A DNA stretch of 64,000 nucleotides from Gammaproteobacteria bacterium (GTDB lineage: Bacteria > Pseudomonadota > Gammaproteobacteria > Pseudomonadales > Azotimanducaceae), in NCBI GenBank assembly GCA_026705345.1, contig JAPPAV010000063.1, forward strand, positions 1 to 64,000, given 5' to 3'. This document shows positions 11,134 to 31,292 of this stretch, piece after piece. The position numbers and the translations under genes were made by a program. The notes under the pieces are model-generated. The model was not told the origin of the DNA. It did no database searches and was given only the letters and a program-made list of their open reading frames with translations. Position 1 is the stretch's first letter; each line of letters opens with the position of its first letter.

Positions 11134-12467
11134 ACGCGGACAAGCTAACGAAAACGCTGTGCCTGGCTGCCGTGGCTTTCGCGGTGCAGGGGGCGCAGGC
11201 CCTTGAAATCCTGATCCCCGAGGGCTGGGACAGTCCCACCAAGGTGGCCGTGGCGCCGTTCGGCAGTGCGATGCATCCCGACGAACCGGATCCCATGGCC
11301 AGCGTCGACTTGGCGGGCATCGTCGCCTTCGACTTGACGCGCAGCGGACAATTTTCGCTGCTGCCCGCGGACAACATGCTGTCGTACCCGACCGCGCCGG
11401 ACCAGGTGTTCTTCCGGGATTGGCGCATCCTCGCCATGGACTACCTGGTCATCGGACGTGCGTGGACGGAAGCCAACGGCGCGGTCTCGGTCGTCTACCA
11501 CCTGTTCGACGTGACGTCGGAACGCGAGATCGCCTCGGCGCGGATCACGGCGGCGCCGGAGAAGCTCCGGGACATCGCCCACCGCATCTCCGACGAGGTC
11601 TACGAGCACATCACCGGGATCCGGGGCGCCTTCTCGACGAAGCTGCTCTATGTCCTGGTCGAGGACGCCGCGACCAACTCGCCGACCTATCATCTGAAGG
11701 TCGCGGACGCGGACGGCGCCCGAGCGCGAACCGTGTTCCGATCCAAGGAGCCCCTGCTGTCGCCGAGCTGGGCACCGGACGCCAGCCGAGTCGCCTACGT
11801 TTCGTTCGAGACCGGCCGCTCGACCATCGTGGTTCAGAATCTGGCTACCGGCGAGCGTACCCACGTCGCGGCCTTCCCCGGTATCAACGGCGCCCCCGAA
11901 TTCTCACCGGACGGCACGAAGCTCGCTATGTCGCTGTCCCGGGATGGAAACAACGAGATATACACGCTCGATCTGGCCAGCCGCGAGCTTCGCAGGATCA
12001 CGCGCTGGCCGACCGCCATCGACACCGAGCCGAGTTGGACCGCCGACGGGATGAGCCTGATCTTCACGTCCGACCGGCCCGGCAAGCCCCAGATCTACCG
12101 GGTTCGGCTCGACCGGCTGTTGCCGGAGCGCCTGACCTGGGAAGGGGATTACAACGCCCGGGCCAGGCTCCTGCCGAACGGTCGGCACCTCGTCTACGTG
12201 CACCGCCGGAACCGGGTCTACCACATCGCCTGGCAGGATCTGGAGCGCGGCACCGTGCGGGTGCTGACGCAAACCTCGCTGGACGAATCGCCGTCGCTGG
12301 CCCCCAACGGCACCATGATGATCTACGCCACCCAAGACCTCGGCAGGGGTATACTCGCAGTTGTTTCGATCGACAACGGGTTCAGCTACCTGTTGCCGGA
12401 AGCCGCAGGCGACGTACGCGATCCGGCGTGGTCCCCTTTCATCGATGCGTTGCGCGACGGTCGTTAG
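11130..12467 (+). CDS. tolB: Tol-Pal system beta-propeller protein TolB
   Basis: Signal peptide, N-terminal domain, WD-like repeats (SPDGTKLAMSLSRDGNNEIYTLDL..., FTSDRPGKPQIYRV). Confidence 0.96.
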   Translation: MNADKLTKTLCLAAVAFAVQGAQALEILIPEGWDSPTKVAVAPFGSAMHPDEPDPMASVDLAGIVAFDLTRSGQFSLLPADNMLSYPTAPDQVFFRDWRILAMDYLVIGRAWTEANGAVSVVYHLFDVTSEREIASARITAAPEKLRDIAHRISDEVYEHITGIRGAFSTKLLYVLVEDAATNSPTYHLKVADADGARARTVFRSKEPLLSPSWAPDASRVAYVSFETGRSTIVVQNLATGERTHVAAFPGINGAPEFSPDGTKLAMSLSRDGNNEIYTLDLASRELRRITRWPTAIDTEPSWTADGMSLIFTSDRPGKPQIYRVRLDRLLPERLTWEGDYNARARLLPNGRHLVYVHRRNRVYHIAWQDLERGTVRVLTQTSLDESPSLAPNGTMMIYATQDLGRGILAVVSIDNGFSYLLPEAAGDVRDPAWSPFIDALRDGR

Positions 12468-12501
12468 CAGGGACAACGGATAGCGACATATGGGAGGAGA
12501 T

Positions 12502-13044
12502 ATGATTCGTCAAATGTTCGGTGCGCTGTCGGCGCTGCTTCTTGCCGGTGCTTTGCTCAGCGCGTGCCAGAGTGCGCCTCAAGAGCCAGACCCGGAGCCC
12601 GAGGAGATAAAGGCGCCCGTTGTGACGCCTACCGACCCACCGAGGCAACCCGATCCGGCGCTCCCGACCATTGACCCGGACGGAAACATCACGCTGCCAG
12701 GCGCCACGGAGCCGCTTGACGCCATCTTCTACTTCGAATACGACCAGGCGAGACTCGCCCCGGCCGACATTCGCGTCTTGGCCATGCACGCCCAGCAACT
12801 TCGCGCCTACCGCAACTTCAGCGTCAAGATCGAAGGCCACTGCGACGAGCGCGGAACCCGCGAATACAACCTCGCACTCGGCGAACGACGGTGGCAGGCG
12901 GTGAGGCGGTACCTGATCTCGGCGGGGGTTCGTTCCACCCAGATCGAAGGCACGAGCTTCGGCGAGGAACGGCCGGTCGACCCGGGACATGACGAAAGTG
13001 CGTGGGCGAAGAACCGCCGCGCGGTGATTAGCTACAATCGGTAG
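12502..13044 (+). CDS. pal: Peptidoglycan-associated lipoprotein Pal
   Basis: Lipobox LLSAC; OmpA-like IFYFEYDQARLAP...KIEGHCDERGTREYNLALGERRWQAVRRYL; RBS ggaggag. Confidence 0.95.
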   Translation: MIRQMFGALSALLLAGALLSACQSAPQEPDPEPEEIKAPVVTPTDPPRQPDPALPTIDPDGNITLPGATEPLDAIFYFEYDQARLAPADIRVLAMHAQQLRAYRNFSVKIEGHCDERGTREYNLALGERRWQAVRRYLISAGVRSTQIEGTSFGEERPVDPGHDESAWAKNRRAVISYNR

Positions 13045-13079
13045 ACCGCACTCGGGGCGTTCGCCGAATAGGGAGTAGC

Positions 13080-13922
13080 GTGGACGCACACGGCCACTTG
13101 CGCAGCCCTGTAAGGGCCGCCCTCGTGGCGGCCCGCGCCGGTTTTCTCGCGACGTGCTCATTCGCCGCCGCACACTGGGTCCTTGCGGCGGATGCATTCG
13201 CCGCGCCCGCGCCCGTGGAGGAGTCTCAGGGTGAAGTCGTGCGGGATCGGCCTGTGGTCCGGGATGACGATCCGGTCGAATCGGACGCCGAAGTCAATAC
13301 CCTGTACTACGAGTACCAGCTCCTACAGGACGAAGTCCGTCGACTGCATGGCGTGGTCGAGGAACTGAATCACCGCATGGACCGCCTGGAGGGCGAACAG
13401 CGAGAACGCTACATCGAACTCGACCAACGCCTTCTGGAACTCCGCGGCGGTGAAGCGGCGACTGGGAACGGGGAGCCTGGCGCCCCGGATGCGCCTTCGG
13501 ACGTGCCGCCGGTACCGGTCACCGAGCGCGAGGCGTACAACGTGGCGATCGAACTGGTCAATTCCGCGCGTCCGCTGCCCGAGTCCGAGCAACGACCCCA
13601 ATACCGGCGTGCCTTGGCCCTGTTCCGAGAGATCATCAGCAACTATCCCAACGGCGAGTTCACCGCCAATGCCTTCTATTGGCGGGGAGAAATCCACCTC
13701 GCGTTGAAGGAGTACGAAGAAGCACGGGCCCACTTCGCGCAAGTGGAACTGCTGTACGACGATCACCCGAAGGTCCCCGACGCGCTCTACAAGCTGGGCG
13801 AGGTCTACAACGTGCTCGGCGACACGGACCGCGCGCGGGAGTACTTGAACCGCGTGATCAACGACCATCCCACCAGCACCGCGGCGGGCCTTGCGCGGAA
13901 GTACATCGCCGAACTTCGTTGA
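13080..13922 (+). CDS. cpoB: Cell division coordinator CpoB / YbgF
   Basis: Coiled coil ([31 protein letters not shown]) + TPR; position after pal. Confidence 0.92.
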   Translation: MDAHGHLRSPVRAALVAARAGFLATCSFAAAHWVLAADAFAAPAPVEESQGEVVRDRPVVRDDDPVESDAEVNTLYYEYQLLQDEVRRLHGVVEELNHRMDRLEGEQRERYIELDQRLLELRGGEAATGNGEPGAPDAPSDVPPVPVTEREAYNVAIELVNSARPLPESEQRPQYRRALALFREIISNYPNGEFTANAFYWRGEIHLALKEYEEARAHFAQVELLYDDHPKVPDALYKLGEVYNVLGDTDRAREYLNRVINDHPTSTAAGLARKYIAELR

Positions 13923-14617
13923 CTACCACCTCGCCGCGTTCGATCCGGGTTTCACCCGAAACCCGCGGATCGAACGACACGCTCCGCGTAACGGAGATCT
14001 TTTTTTCGCTGCAGGGCGAAGCTCGAAGCGTCGGCCGTCCCACGACGTTCGTACGCTTGACTGGATGCCCGCTGCGCTGCCGGTATTGCGACACGGCCTA
14101 CGCGTTCACGGGAGGTTCGACCCTGCCCATCGACGACATCTGCCGTCGGGTCGAGGAGCATCCGTCCCGGCACGTTACCGTTACCGGCGGCGAGCCGTTG
14201 GCTCAGCCGGGCGTGAATGTCCTGATGTCCCGGCTCGCCGATGCGGGCTACGCCGTGTCCCTGGAGACCAGCGGCGCGCTCGACATCGCGGCAGTGGACA
14301 CGCGCGTTTCCCGGGTGGTCGACTTCAAGACTCCGGGCTCCGGAGAAGCGCACCGCAACCGGTTCGAGAACGTGCGCCATTTGAGGGTCCAGGACCAGGT
14401 CAAGTTCGTGATCTGCCACCGTGTCGACTACGAATGGGCGAAGGCGTGCTGTGCCGAACACGATCTGACCAACCGGGTGGACGACGTCTTGTTTTCGCCA
14501 TCGGCGGGGCAGATGGACCCCACCGAGTTGGCCGACTGGATCCTGGCCGACGGGCTCGATGTGCGTTTCCAGATCCAGCTTCACAAGGTGCTTTGGGGAG
14601 ACGAACCGGGGCGATGA
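13919..14617 (+). CDS. queE: 7-carboxy-7-deazaguanine synthase QueE (TTG start overlapping cpoB stop)
   Basis: [42 protein letters not shown] (CxxxCxxC). Confidence 0.95.
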   Translation: MTTTSPRSIRVSPETRGSNDTLRVTEIFFSLQGEARSVGRPTTFVRLTGCPLRCRYCDTAYAFTGGSTLPIDDICRRVEEHPSRHVTVTGGEPLAQPGVNVLMSRLADAGYAVSLETSGALDIAAVDTRVSRVVDFKTPGSGEAHRNRFENVRHLRVQDQVKFVICHRVDYEWAKACCAEHDLTNRVDDVLFSPSAGQMDPTELADWILADGLDVRFQIQLHKVLWGDEPGR

Positions 14618-15297
14618 ACGAGCGTGCTGTCGTGCTGCTTTCCGGGGGCCTCGACTCGGCGACGGTTCTCGCGATTGCCAAGCACGAAGGCTACGCCTGT
14701 CATGCGCTGTCGTTCGACTACGGTCAACGACACGGCGTGGAACTCACCGCGGCGGGACGTGTCGCCTGCTCGATGGGCGTCGTGGAGCATCGTGTCGTCA
14801 AAGTCGACATCGCCGCTTTCGGTGGATCGGCGCTGACCGATCCCGGGCTTCGCGTTCCCGAGTCGCCAACCGCGGGCATCCCCATTACATACGTCCCGGC
14901 CCGCAATACCGTGTTTCTCGCGCTCGCCCTCGCGTGGGCGGAAACGCTCGCGGCGCGCCACTTGTTCATCGGCGTCAACGCCGTGGACTACTCGGGCTAC
15001 CCGGACTGCCGCCCAGCCTTCATAGCAGCCTTCGAGCGAGTGGCGAATCTAGCCACCAAGATAGGGGTGGAAGGCGGCAAGATTGAGATCCATACACCAC
15101 TCATCGACCTTGCCAAGGCCGAGATCATTCGCCGGGGGATCGAACTGGGGGTGGACTATGCCGCCACGGTGTCGTGCTACCAGCCGAACAGCCGCGGCGA
15201 GGCCTGCGGACTCTGCGACAGTTGCCGCATACGGCGCGCCGGGTTCGGCACCGCGGGCCAGATCGACCCCACCCGCTATTGCCCGGCGGGGGAATAG
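14614..15297 (+). CDS. queC: 7-cyano-7-deazaguanine synthase QueC
   Basis: [40 protein letters not shown]...[21 protein letters not shown] overlap with queE. Confidence 0.97.
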   Translation: MNERAVVLLSGGLDSATVLAIAKHEGYACHALSFDYGQRHGVELTAAGRVACSMGVVEHRVVKVDIAAFGGSALTDPGLRVPESPTAGIPITYVPARNTVFLALALAWAETLAARHLFIGVNAVDYSGYPDCRPAFIAAFERVANLATKIGVEGGKIEIHTPLIDLAKAEIIRRGIELGVDYAATVSCYQPNSRGEACGLCDSCRIRRAGFGTAGQIDPTRYCPAGE

Positions 15298-15342
15298 CGG
15301 ACGGCGCCCGCGGCTGGCGTTGAATTTGGACGCCATATAGTC

Positions 15343-17636
15343 TTGGGATTGTCCGACAGGCTCGCAGTACCCGCCTTGTCGATTGGGCGGCTGTCACTGG
15401 GCGACAGGGAGAACTGCGTGGAGGAGAACCCGTTCGGCAAGCTGACCGCGGCCGTGGGCACGCATGTGTTCTCGAGGAGAACGCTGCTTGCGGTGACAGT
15501 CGGCTTGGTGTCGGGCATTACGGTCATCGTCGGCGAGATCTCGCTCGCGACGCTCATCTTCTCGGGTTCCTTGGCAGCCTTTACGTCGGAAGGCGTCGGT
15601 CTAGTACTGTTCGGATGTTTCGTCGCCTGCTTGGTGCTCGCCTTGACGAGCGGCTTCAAGGGCGCGGTATCGGCACCGCCCGTCCCCACGTTGATCGTGC
15701 TCGCCGTGATCGCCGGCGCGTTGACGGTGGAAGGCGAAGCGTTGTTTGCCACCATGGTCGCGATCATCGTCGTCTGCGCCTTGGCAACGGGACTTTGCAC
15801 CTGGCTCATCGGGCGGTTCGGGTTGGCCAACCTGATCCGCTTCATTCCTTACCCCGTGTCTTCGGGTTTCGTCGCCGGAACGGGTGGGGTGGCGTGCCTG
15901 GTCGCGTTCTCGCTGATGGGCGTCGAACTGGAATGGGCAACACTCGCGACCCTGTTGGAGCCGTTCGTGGCCGCGAACTGGGGTGTCGGCATTGCGTACG
16001 GTGTCGGCCTATATCTTGCGACCAAGCGATGGAACAGCTTTCTGATCCTTCCGATAAGCTTCCCGGTGACCGCGGCGCTGTGTCATCTCGGCCTTGCGCT
16101 GTTTGGCGTCTCGGAGGACGAGTCCGTGCGAGCCGGGATCCTGTTCGCGGGCATCTCCGAGGGCCGTCTGTGGCCCGGTTTCGGACTCGAGGACATGGCC
16201 TTGGTGGACTGGGGGGCGGTTGCCCACCAGATACCCAACATGCTGACCCTGGTTCTCGTGACGCTGTTGTGCATCGTCATGTACGTCGGCGGTTTGGAGG
16301 TGGCAGCCAACCGGGATCTGGACTGGAACCACGAATTCCGCGCCGTCGGGCTTGCGGGCGCACTGGCCGGGCTCGGCGGTGCGCCCCCGGGATGCATGGT
16401 CGTGCCGACGTCGATGCGCAGCCTGATGTTCGGAGTCGACATGCGGTTCACGGGGATCGTGGCGGCACTGCTGATCGGTTCGACGCTGCTCGTCGGCGAT
16501 ACCTTGCTCAAGCTTGTCCCCGTGCCGCTCATGGGCGGCGTCCTGCTTTTCACAGGGATCGCCATGGTCGACGAGTGGCTAGTGAAGATCAAAAGACGCA
16601 TCCCCGCCTCCGACTATGCCATCGTCGTCGTGATGTTCATCACCATCACCGCGCTGGGTTTCTTCGAAGGTGTCGCGGTGGGAATGGCCATCACGATCGC
16701 GTTCTTCGTGATTCGCATGAGCCGTATCCAGGTGATCGGACCCCGCTACACGGCCCAAGAACGCCGGAGCAAGCGACTTCGTCCGATTCCTGAAAGGGCC
16801 ATCCTGCAGGGGGCAGGCACCCGCGTGCACGGGTATCGGCTAACGGGCTACGTCTTCTTCGGCAGCGGATATCCATTGGCGGATCGGCTGACGGAGTCAC
16901 TCGGCGACGACCCGAGACCCCGGTGCGTGCTGCTCGACTTCGGGGGTGTCTCGGGCTTCGACTTCTCCTCGGTCAACGCGCTCGGCCGATTCATGCGCGC
17001 AGCACACGGTGCGGCAACGCGTGTTGTGATTGCGGGCGCATCGCCACGTTTCGTCGACGAACTGCGGCGCAACCTGTCGCCGCCAGTGTTCGACGGCCTG
17101 CTGTTCGTACCGAACGCGGACCTCGGCTTGGAGCGGTGCGAAGACATTGTTATCGAGGACTATCTCGCCACAGATGGCGAGAACGGATCGGCCGCGTTGC
17201 TCGAGACGGTGGCGGACGCGATGTCGCATCAGCTGGATCGCCACGCTTGGTTCGAAGACCTCGTCAATCGGCTAGGGGATTGGGGGCAGCATTGCGAGTA
17301 CGAGGCGGGGGATGCGATCGTCGCCACGGGCCGGCCCTTGGCGGGTGTGCAGATGATGACGGCAGGCCGCGGCTCCGTCTACGACGCCTCCGGTACGCGG
17401 TTGGGCCAGTGCGGCCCGAGCGATGTGGTGGGGTCCCGCAGTGCGTTCGAACCTCGATCGGCGACGCACAGCGTCGTGGCGGAGCAAGCATGCGGGACGC
17501 TAGCGCTCACGGCGGCGGCAATGCGGCTACTCGAGGAAGATGACACCCACCTCGCAGTTGAGCTATACCGCTACATTATCGGCGCGCAATCGCAGCCTTG
17601 GGAGTCAACTCAGTCGCTGGACAAGCGGGAGGCGAA

Positions 17637-17640
<4 letters not shown>
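15343..17640 (+). CDS. SulP-family anion transporter with STAS domain and C-terminal cyclic-nucleotide-binding-like region (start uncertain; TTG 15343 or downstream GTG)
   Basis: Multi-TM SulP region (FIPYPVSSGFVAGTGGVACLVAF, GAPPGCMVVPTSMRSL), STAS (CVLLDFGGVSGFDFSSVNALGRF), C-terminal cNMP-like (ATGRPLAGVQMMTAGRGSVYDASGTRLGQCGPSDVVGSRSAF). Confidence 0.85.
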
Positions 17641-27884
<10,244 letters not shown>

Positions 27885-27899
27885 CCGCCAACGCAGCGG

Positions 27900-28829
27900 T
27901 CACCTTGCGGCCTGGTCGAGGAAATCGCGCAGCGCGGCAACGCACTCGGCGGGCTTCTCCAGTTGCAGGTAGTGGGTCGCTTCCGGCAGGAAGTCGTAGT
28001 CGACGGTGTCCATTTGCACGAGATCCAACGTCGGCAGGTAGGCGAACGGCAACGTCGGATCGGCGCCGATCACCTTGACATGGCACGGCAGGTTCTCGAG
28101 GTCGACCAGCCCCGCGTAGCTTCTTACGAACTCCACGATCCGCGCTTCGTATTCCGGCGGACAACGTAGTTCGAAGCAGTCGTCGTCGGCAGACCTTCTC
28201 AATGTCGTCGTCGCCATGAGTTCGTGTACCCCGGGAACGACGCGCAGGAAGCTCGTGGAGTAGCGGACCAACTCCTCGAAGTCCCGGCGCGTTTCGAACC
28301 CGTTGCTGCGCCTGCGCGTCCTGTGCGCGAGCAATTCGGCGAGTTCGTCGAACTGGGTCTCGCTGACGTTCGGCCGGTACAGCGGCGGATCGAACAGGAC
28401 GAGCGTGGAGAAGTCCGGTCCGTGCGTGGATGAAGGACTCGCCATGATCGACGACAGCGAGAGCAGCGCGATCAGCGCGGAAAGCGAGTGGTACACGCCG
28501 ACCCGGGGTTTCGGACCGAAGTGGGCATCGATGGCATCGAGAATTCGGTACAGGTCGCTGATGAACGTGGGGACGTTGTGTCTATCGATCGGGGTCAGCG
28601 AATTCCGTCCGTGATTCCGGATGTCGTAGACGATGACATCGAAGTCATCGACGAGCAGCGACCAGAACGGGTAGTAGAGGTCGATGGCCAGGCCGTTGCC
28701 GTGGCTGATAATCAGGCGACGCCCATCCGGGTTGCCGTATCGCCGCAAGGCCGTGACCGTGTCGTCCTCGAGGCGGACGTCGCACCTGGACAGCGGCTCC
28801 GGTATCTCCCAGGCAACTCTCGGCGTCAT
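27900..28829 (-). CDS. Alpha/beta-hydrolase, candidate trans-acting thioesterase for the PKS
   Basis: RLIISHGNGLAIDLYYPFWSLLVDDFDVIVYDIRNHGRN (HG oxyanion), nucleophile region RVGVYHSLSALIAL, C-terminal His DFLPEATHYLQLEKP. Confidence 0.85.
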   Translation of the reverse strand: MTPRVAWEIPEPLSRCDVRLEDDTVTALRRYGNPDGRRLIISHGNGLAIDLYYPFWSLLVDDFDVIVYDIRNHGRNSLTPIDRHNVPTFISDLYRILDAIDAHFGPKPRVGVYHSLSALIALLSLSSIMASPSSTHGPDFSTLVLFDPPLYRPNVSETQFDELAELLAHRTRRRSNGFETRRDFEELVRYSTSFLRVVPGVHELMATTTLRRSADDDCFELRCPPEYEARIVEFVRSYAGLVDLENLPCHVKVIGADPTLPFAYLPTLDLVQMDTVDYDFLPEATHYLQLEKPAECVAALRDFLDQAAR

Positions 28830-29596
28830 GGTTCCTTGTGTTCCAGCGCTAGTTCCCGGGCGACGGCAGCGGCGAAGTCGTCGTTACCGAGGTCGTCGAG
28901 CCGCCATGACACGCGTGGGCGGCATGGCAACTGCGGGAGCGGGGGCAGTTCGAAACGCGCCTGCCGCTGGCCGTCTCGATACATTGGCCGCGGAAGCTCG
29001 AATTTCGCGGTGTCCAGCGAGAAACCGGTCCCCAGCGCCTTGATAACCGCTTCCTTCAGTGTCCACAGCTTGAAGAACAGCCTCGTCTTGAGTTCTCCTG
29101 CGGCGGATGCCAATGCATCTTGTTCATCGGGCGTAAAGACCTTTCTGATCTCGCCATCGGGGTCATGGCGGAGATGTCGTTCTTCGATATCGACCCCAAG
29201 ACGGCCCTGTGGTGCAAACGCGATCAGTCCGTGATTGCCGCCGTGACTGACATTGAAGCTCGCCGACACCGGCGTTTTGCCTACGAACGCTGCGGGTTTG
29301 CCGTGCTCCAAGGCGACGAACCGGAGTTCCTCGTTGGTGCAACGCAGGCGCTCGCAGAGCATGCCGCGCAAAACCGCGCGACATAGCGCGAACTGCCGCT
29401 GGGGGCGTGGATGGCGATAGCGTCGCCAACGGGCCGTTTCCTCCGGATTCAGCCACTTCAAGGCAGCGGCTTCGCACGTTTCGTTGGGCCTCAAGTCAAC
29501 GTGAACGAGCTCCGTGCCGCCGACCGTGCCAAGTGGATGCCACCAAGGGTCGTCGACGCTTGCTGGATGGGAACTGACGCCGCGCGGTGATTCCAC
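28826..29596 (-). CDS. Sfp-type 4'-phosphopantetheinyl transferase
   Basis: SASFNVSHGGNHGLIAFAPQGRLGVDIEERHLRHDP...FFKLWTLKEAVIKALGTGFSLD; 4-nt overlap with hydrolase. Confidence 0.95.
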   Translation of the reverse strand: MESPRGVSSHPASVDDPWWHPLGTVGGTELVHVDLRPNETCEAAALKWLNPEETARWRRYRHPRPQRQFALCRAVLRGMLCERLRCTNEELRFVALEHGKPAAFVGKTPVSASFNVSHGGNHGLIAFAPQGRLGVDIEERHLRHDPDGEIRKVFTPDEQDALASAAGELKTRLFFKLWTLKEAVIKALGTGFSLDTAKFELPRPMYRDGQRQARFELPPLPQLPCRPRVSWRLDDLGNDDFAAAVARELALEHKEP

Positions 29597-29609
29597 TATG
29601 TCATTGCCG

Positions 29610-29648
29610 GGACTGGCACCCCGGCCCGAGGGCCCGTGGGGCCAGTCC
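29610..29648. promoter_or_regulatory. Strong imperfect hairpin between PPTase and ACP genes
   Basis: GGACTGG-caccccggcccgagggcccgtgggg-CCAGTCC; perfect outer 7-bp arms with further GC pairing. Confidence 0.4.
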
Positions 29649-29657
29649 GTTTCCGTC

Positions 29658-29888
29658 TTAGGCGGTCTGGCCCTCTATGTACTTCGCTAGGGCTCGCATC
29701 GTATCGATATCGGCCAGGTCTTCCGGCGGGATATCGACGCCGAACTCGTGGTTGACCAGCTTGATGAATGCGACGGCATCCATTGACGAAAGGTCGGACT
29801 CGCTGAGCTTCAGATCCCAATCCGGGTCGCGCCCGAGGTCCAGGTTCTCCTGGGCGAGGCTGAATAGGCGTGTTTCAACGTCTGACAT
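29658..29888 (-). CDS. Free-standing acyl carrier protein
   Basis: MSDVETRLFSLAQENLDLGRDPDWDLKLSESDLSSMDAVAFIKLVNHEFGVDIPPEDLADIDTMRALAKYIEG; pantetheine-site Ser in DLSSMDAV. Confidence 0.92.
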   Translation of the reverse strand: MSDVETRLFSLAQENLDLGRDPDWDLKLSESDLSSMDAVAFIKLVNHEFGVDIPPEDLADIDTMRALAKYIEGQTA

Positions 29889-30073
29889 ATTTGTGGGCTC
29901 CCTAGGGTGGCTTGCGGAATGCGTGTCGTCACGCAGAACGGCAACCTAACACACCAACGGCGGGACTCGCCACCGCCCGATGCAAGAGTTGCAGGTGAGA
30001 CACCGGCACTCGTCGGGCACGGTAGTATGGGCATCCCGGCGCGAGGCGACCGGCTCTTGGCGGAAGGTGATTG

Positions 30074-31180
30074 ATGCGCTCTGCGGACTCCCATGTGATT
30101 GAACCGGGTGACCTTTGGCAGCAACGTGTGCCAAAGGACCTACGCGACCGGGCACCCCGGATCGTGAACAGCATCGACTCGTTGCGTGGACCGCTCGAAG
30201 GCGAGTGGCTGGTCTGCGACGGGATTGGACCGCAACGGGTCGCCGGGTTCGCCGCCGCCGACGTCGACGATCCGAGGCAACGGTCGGCAATGGAAGAGCG
30301 CGGCTACGGGCAGTTGTTGTCGGGTGGCTGGGACCCCGAGCAGCGTTTGAAAGACCAGGAACTGGACGGCGTCTCGTTCGAGATTCTTTATCCGTCAATG
30401 GCACTGCCCATGTTCGGTATTCCGGATTTCGAGCTGCAGTCGGCGGTGTTCGCCGCCTACAACGACTGGGTTGCCGATTTCGCGTCCTATGATCGCAGTC
30501 GCCTGCTCGGGGTCGGCCTGGTCTCTATGGACGACGTCGGCTGCGCGGTCCGGGAACTGGAGCGGATCGCGCGCCTCGGTCTCGGCGGTGCGATGATCTC
30601 GGTGGATCCCGGCAGGCCGAACTACTCGAGCGGGCGTTTCGACCGGGTCTGGGCGGCTGCCTGCGCGCTCGAGTTGCCCTTGAGCATGCATATCCTGACC
30701 GACCGTGGCGGTGCCGGATACAACCAACGACCGTTCCTGATGACCTGGATCCGGCAAGTCCATCCGATCCAGCTTACGCTGACGACGTTCTTGGTATCGG
30801 GCGTCTTCCACCGGTACCCGGATCTCAAGGTCATCTCCGTCGAGAACGACATCGGCTGGATCCCGTACTACCTGCAACGGCTCGGGGACAGCTTCGAACA
30901 ATTCCGCTACCACATAGGCTACGACTCGCCGGAGACGCCAATCGACTACTTCCATCGCAACGTCTGGTTCACGTTCCAGGACGATGAGGTTGGCGTGCGC
31001 GATCTCGAGACCATCGGGGTCGACCGTGTCATGTGGGGCTCGGACTTTCCCCATGGCGACTCGACGTGGCCCCACAGCCGCGAGGCCGTTGCCCGCAACT
31101 TCGACGGATTGCCCGGCGAATACGTGGAAATGGCCACCTACGGCAACATCACCGCGCTTTACGGACTTGACGAGGGCTGA
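30074..31180 (+). CDS. Amidohydrolase (amidohydrolase-2 / ACMSD-like TIM barrel)
   Basis: RSADSHVIEPGDLW...WGSDFPHGDSTWPHSREAVARNFDGLP...NITALYGL. Confidence 0.88.
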   Translation: MRSADSHVIEPGDLWQQRVPKDLRDRAPRIVNSIDSLRGPLEGEWLVCDGIGPQRVAGFAAADVDDPRQRSAMEERGYGQLLSGGWDPEQRLKDQELDGVSFEILYPSMALPMFGIPDFELQSAVFAAYNDWVADFASYDRSRLLGVGLVSMDDVGCAVRELERIARLGLGGAMISVDPGRPNYSSGRFDRVWAAACALELPLSMHILTDRGGAGYNQRPFLMTWIRQVHPIQLTLTTFLVSGVFHRYPDLKVISVENDIGWIPYYLQRLGDSFEQFRYHIGYDSPETPIDYFHRNVWFTFQDDEVGVRDLETIGVDRVMWGSDFPHGDSTWPHSREAVARNFDGLPGEYVEMATYGNITALYGLDEG

Positions 31181-31253
31181 ATCGTCGGGGGACCCTAATG
31201 CGCCCGTCAGGGCGCGCGGTCGCCCGCGCCGTTACGCGTCAGCTTGCTGGACA

Positions 31254-31288
31254 ACGGGACGGGACAAGCCCGTTCCCTACGGGTCGCC
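31254..31288. repeat. Copy of the GGGACGGGACAAGCCCGTCCCCTACGG hairpin repeat
   Basis: acaacgggacgggacaagcccgttccctacgggtc. Confidence 0.85.
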
Positions 31289-31292
31289 TCCA

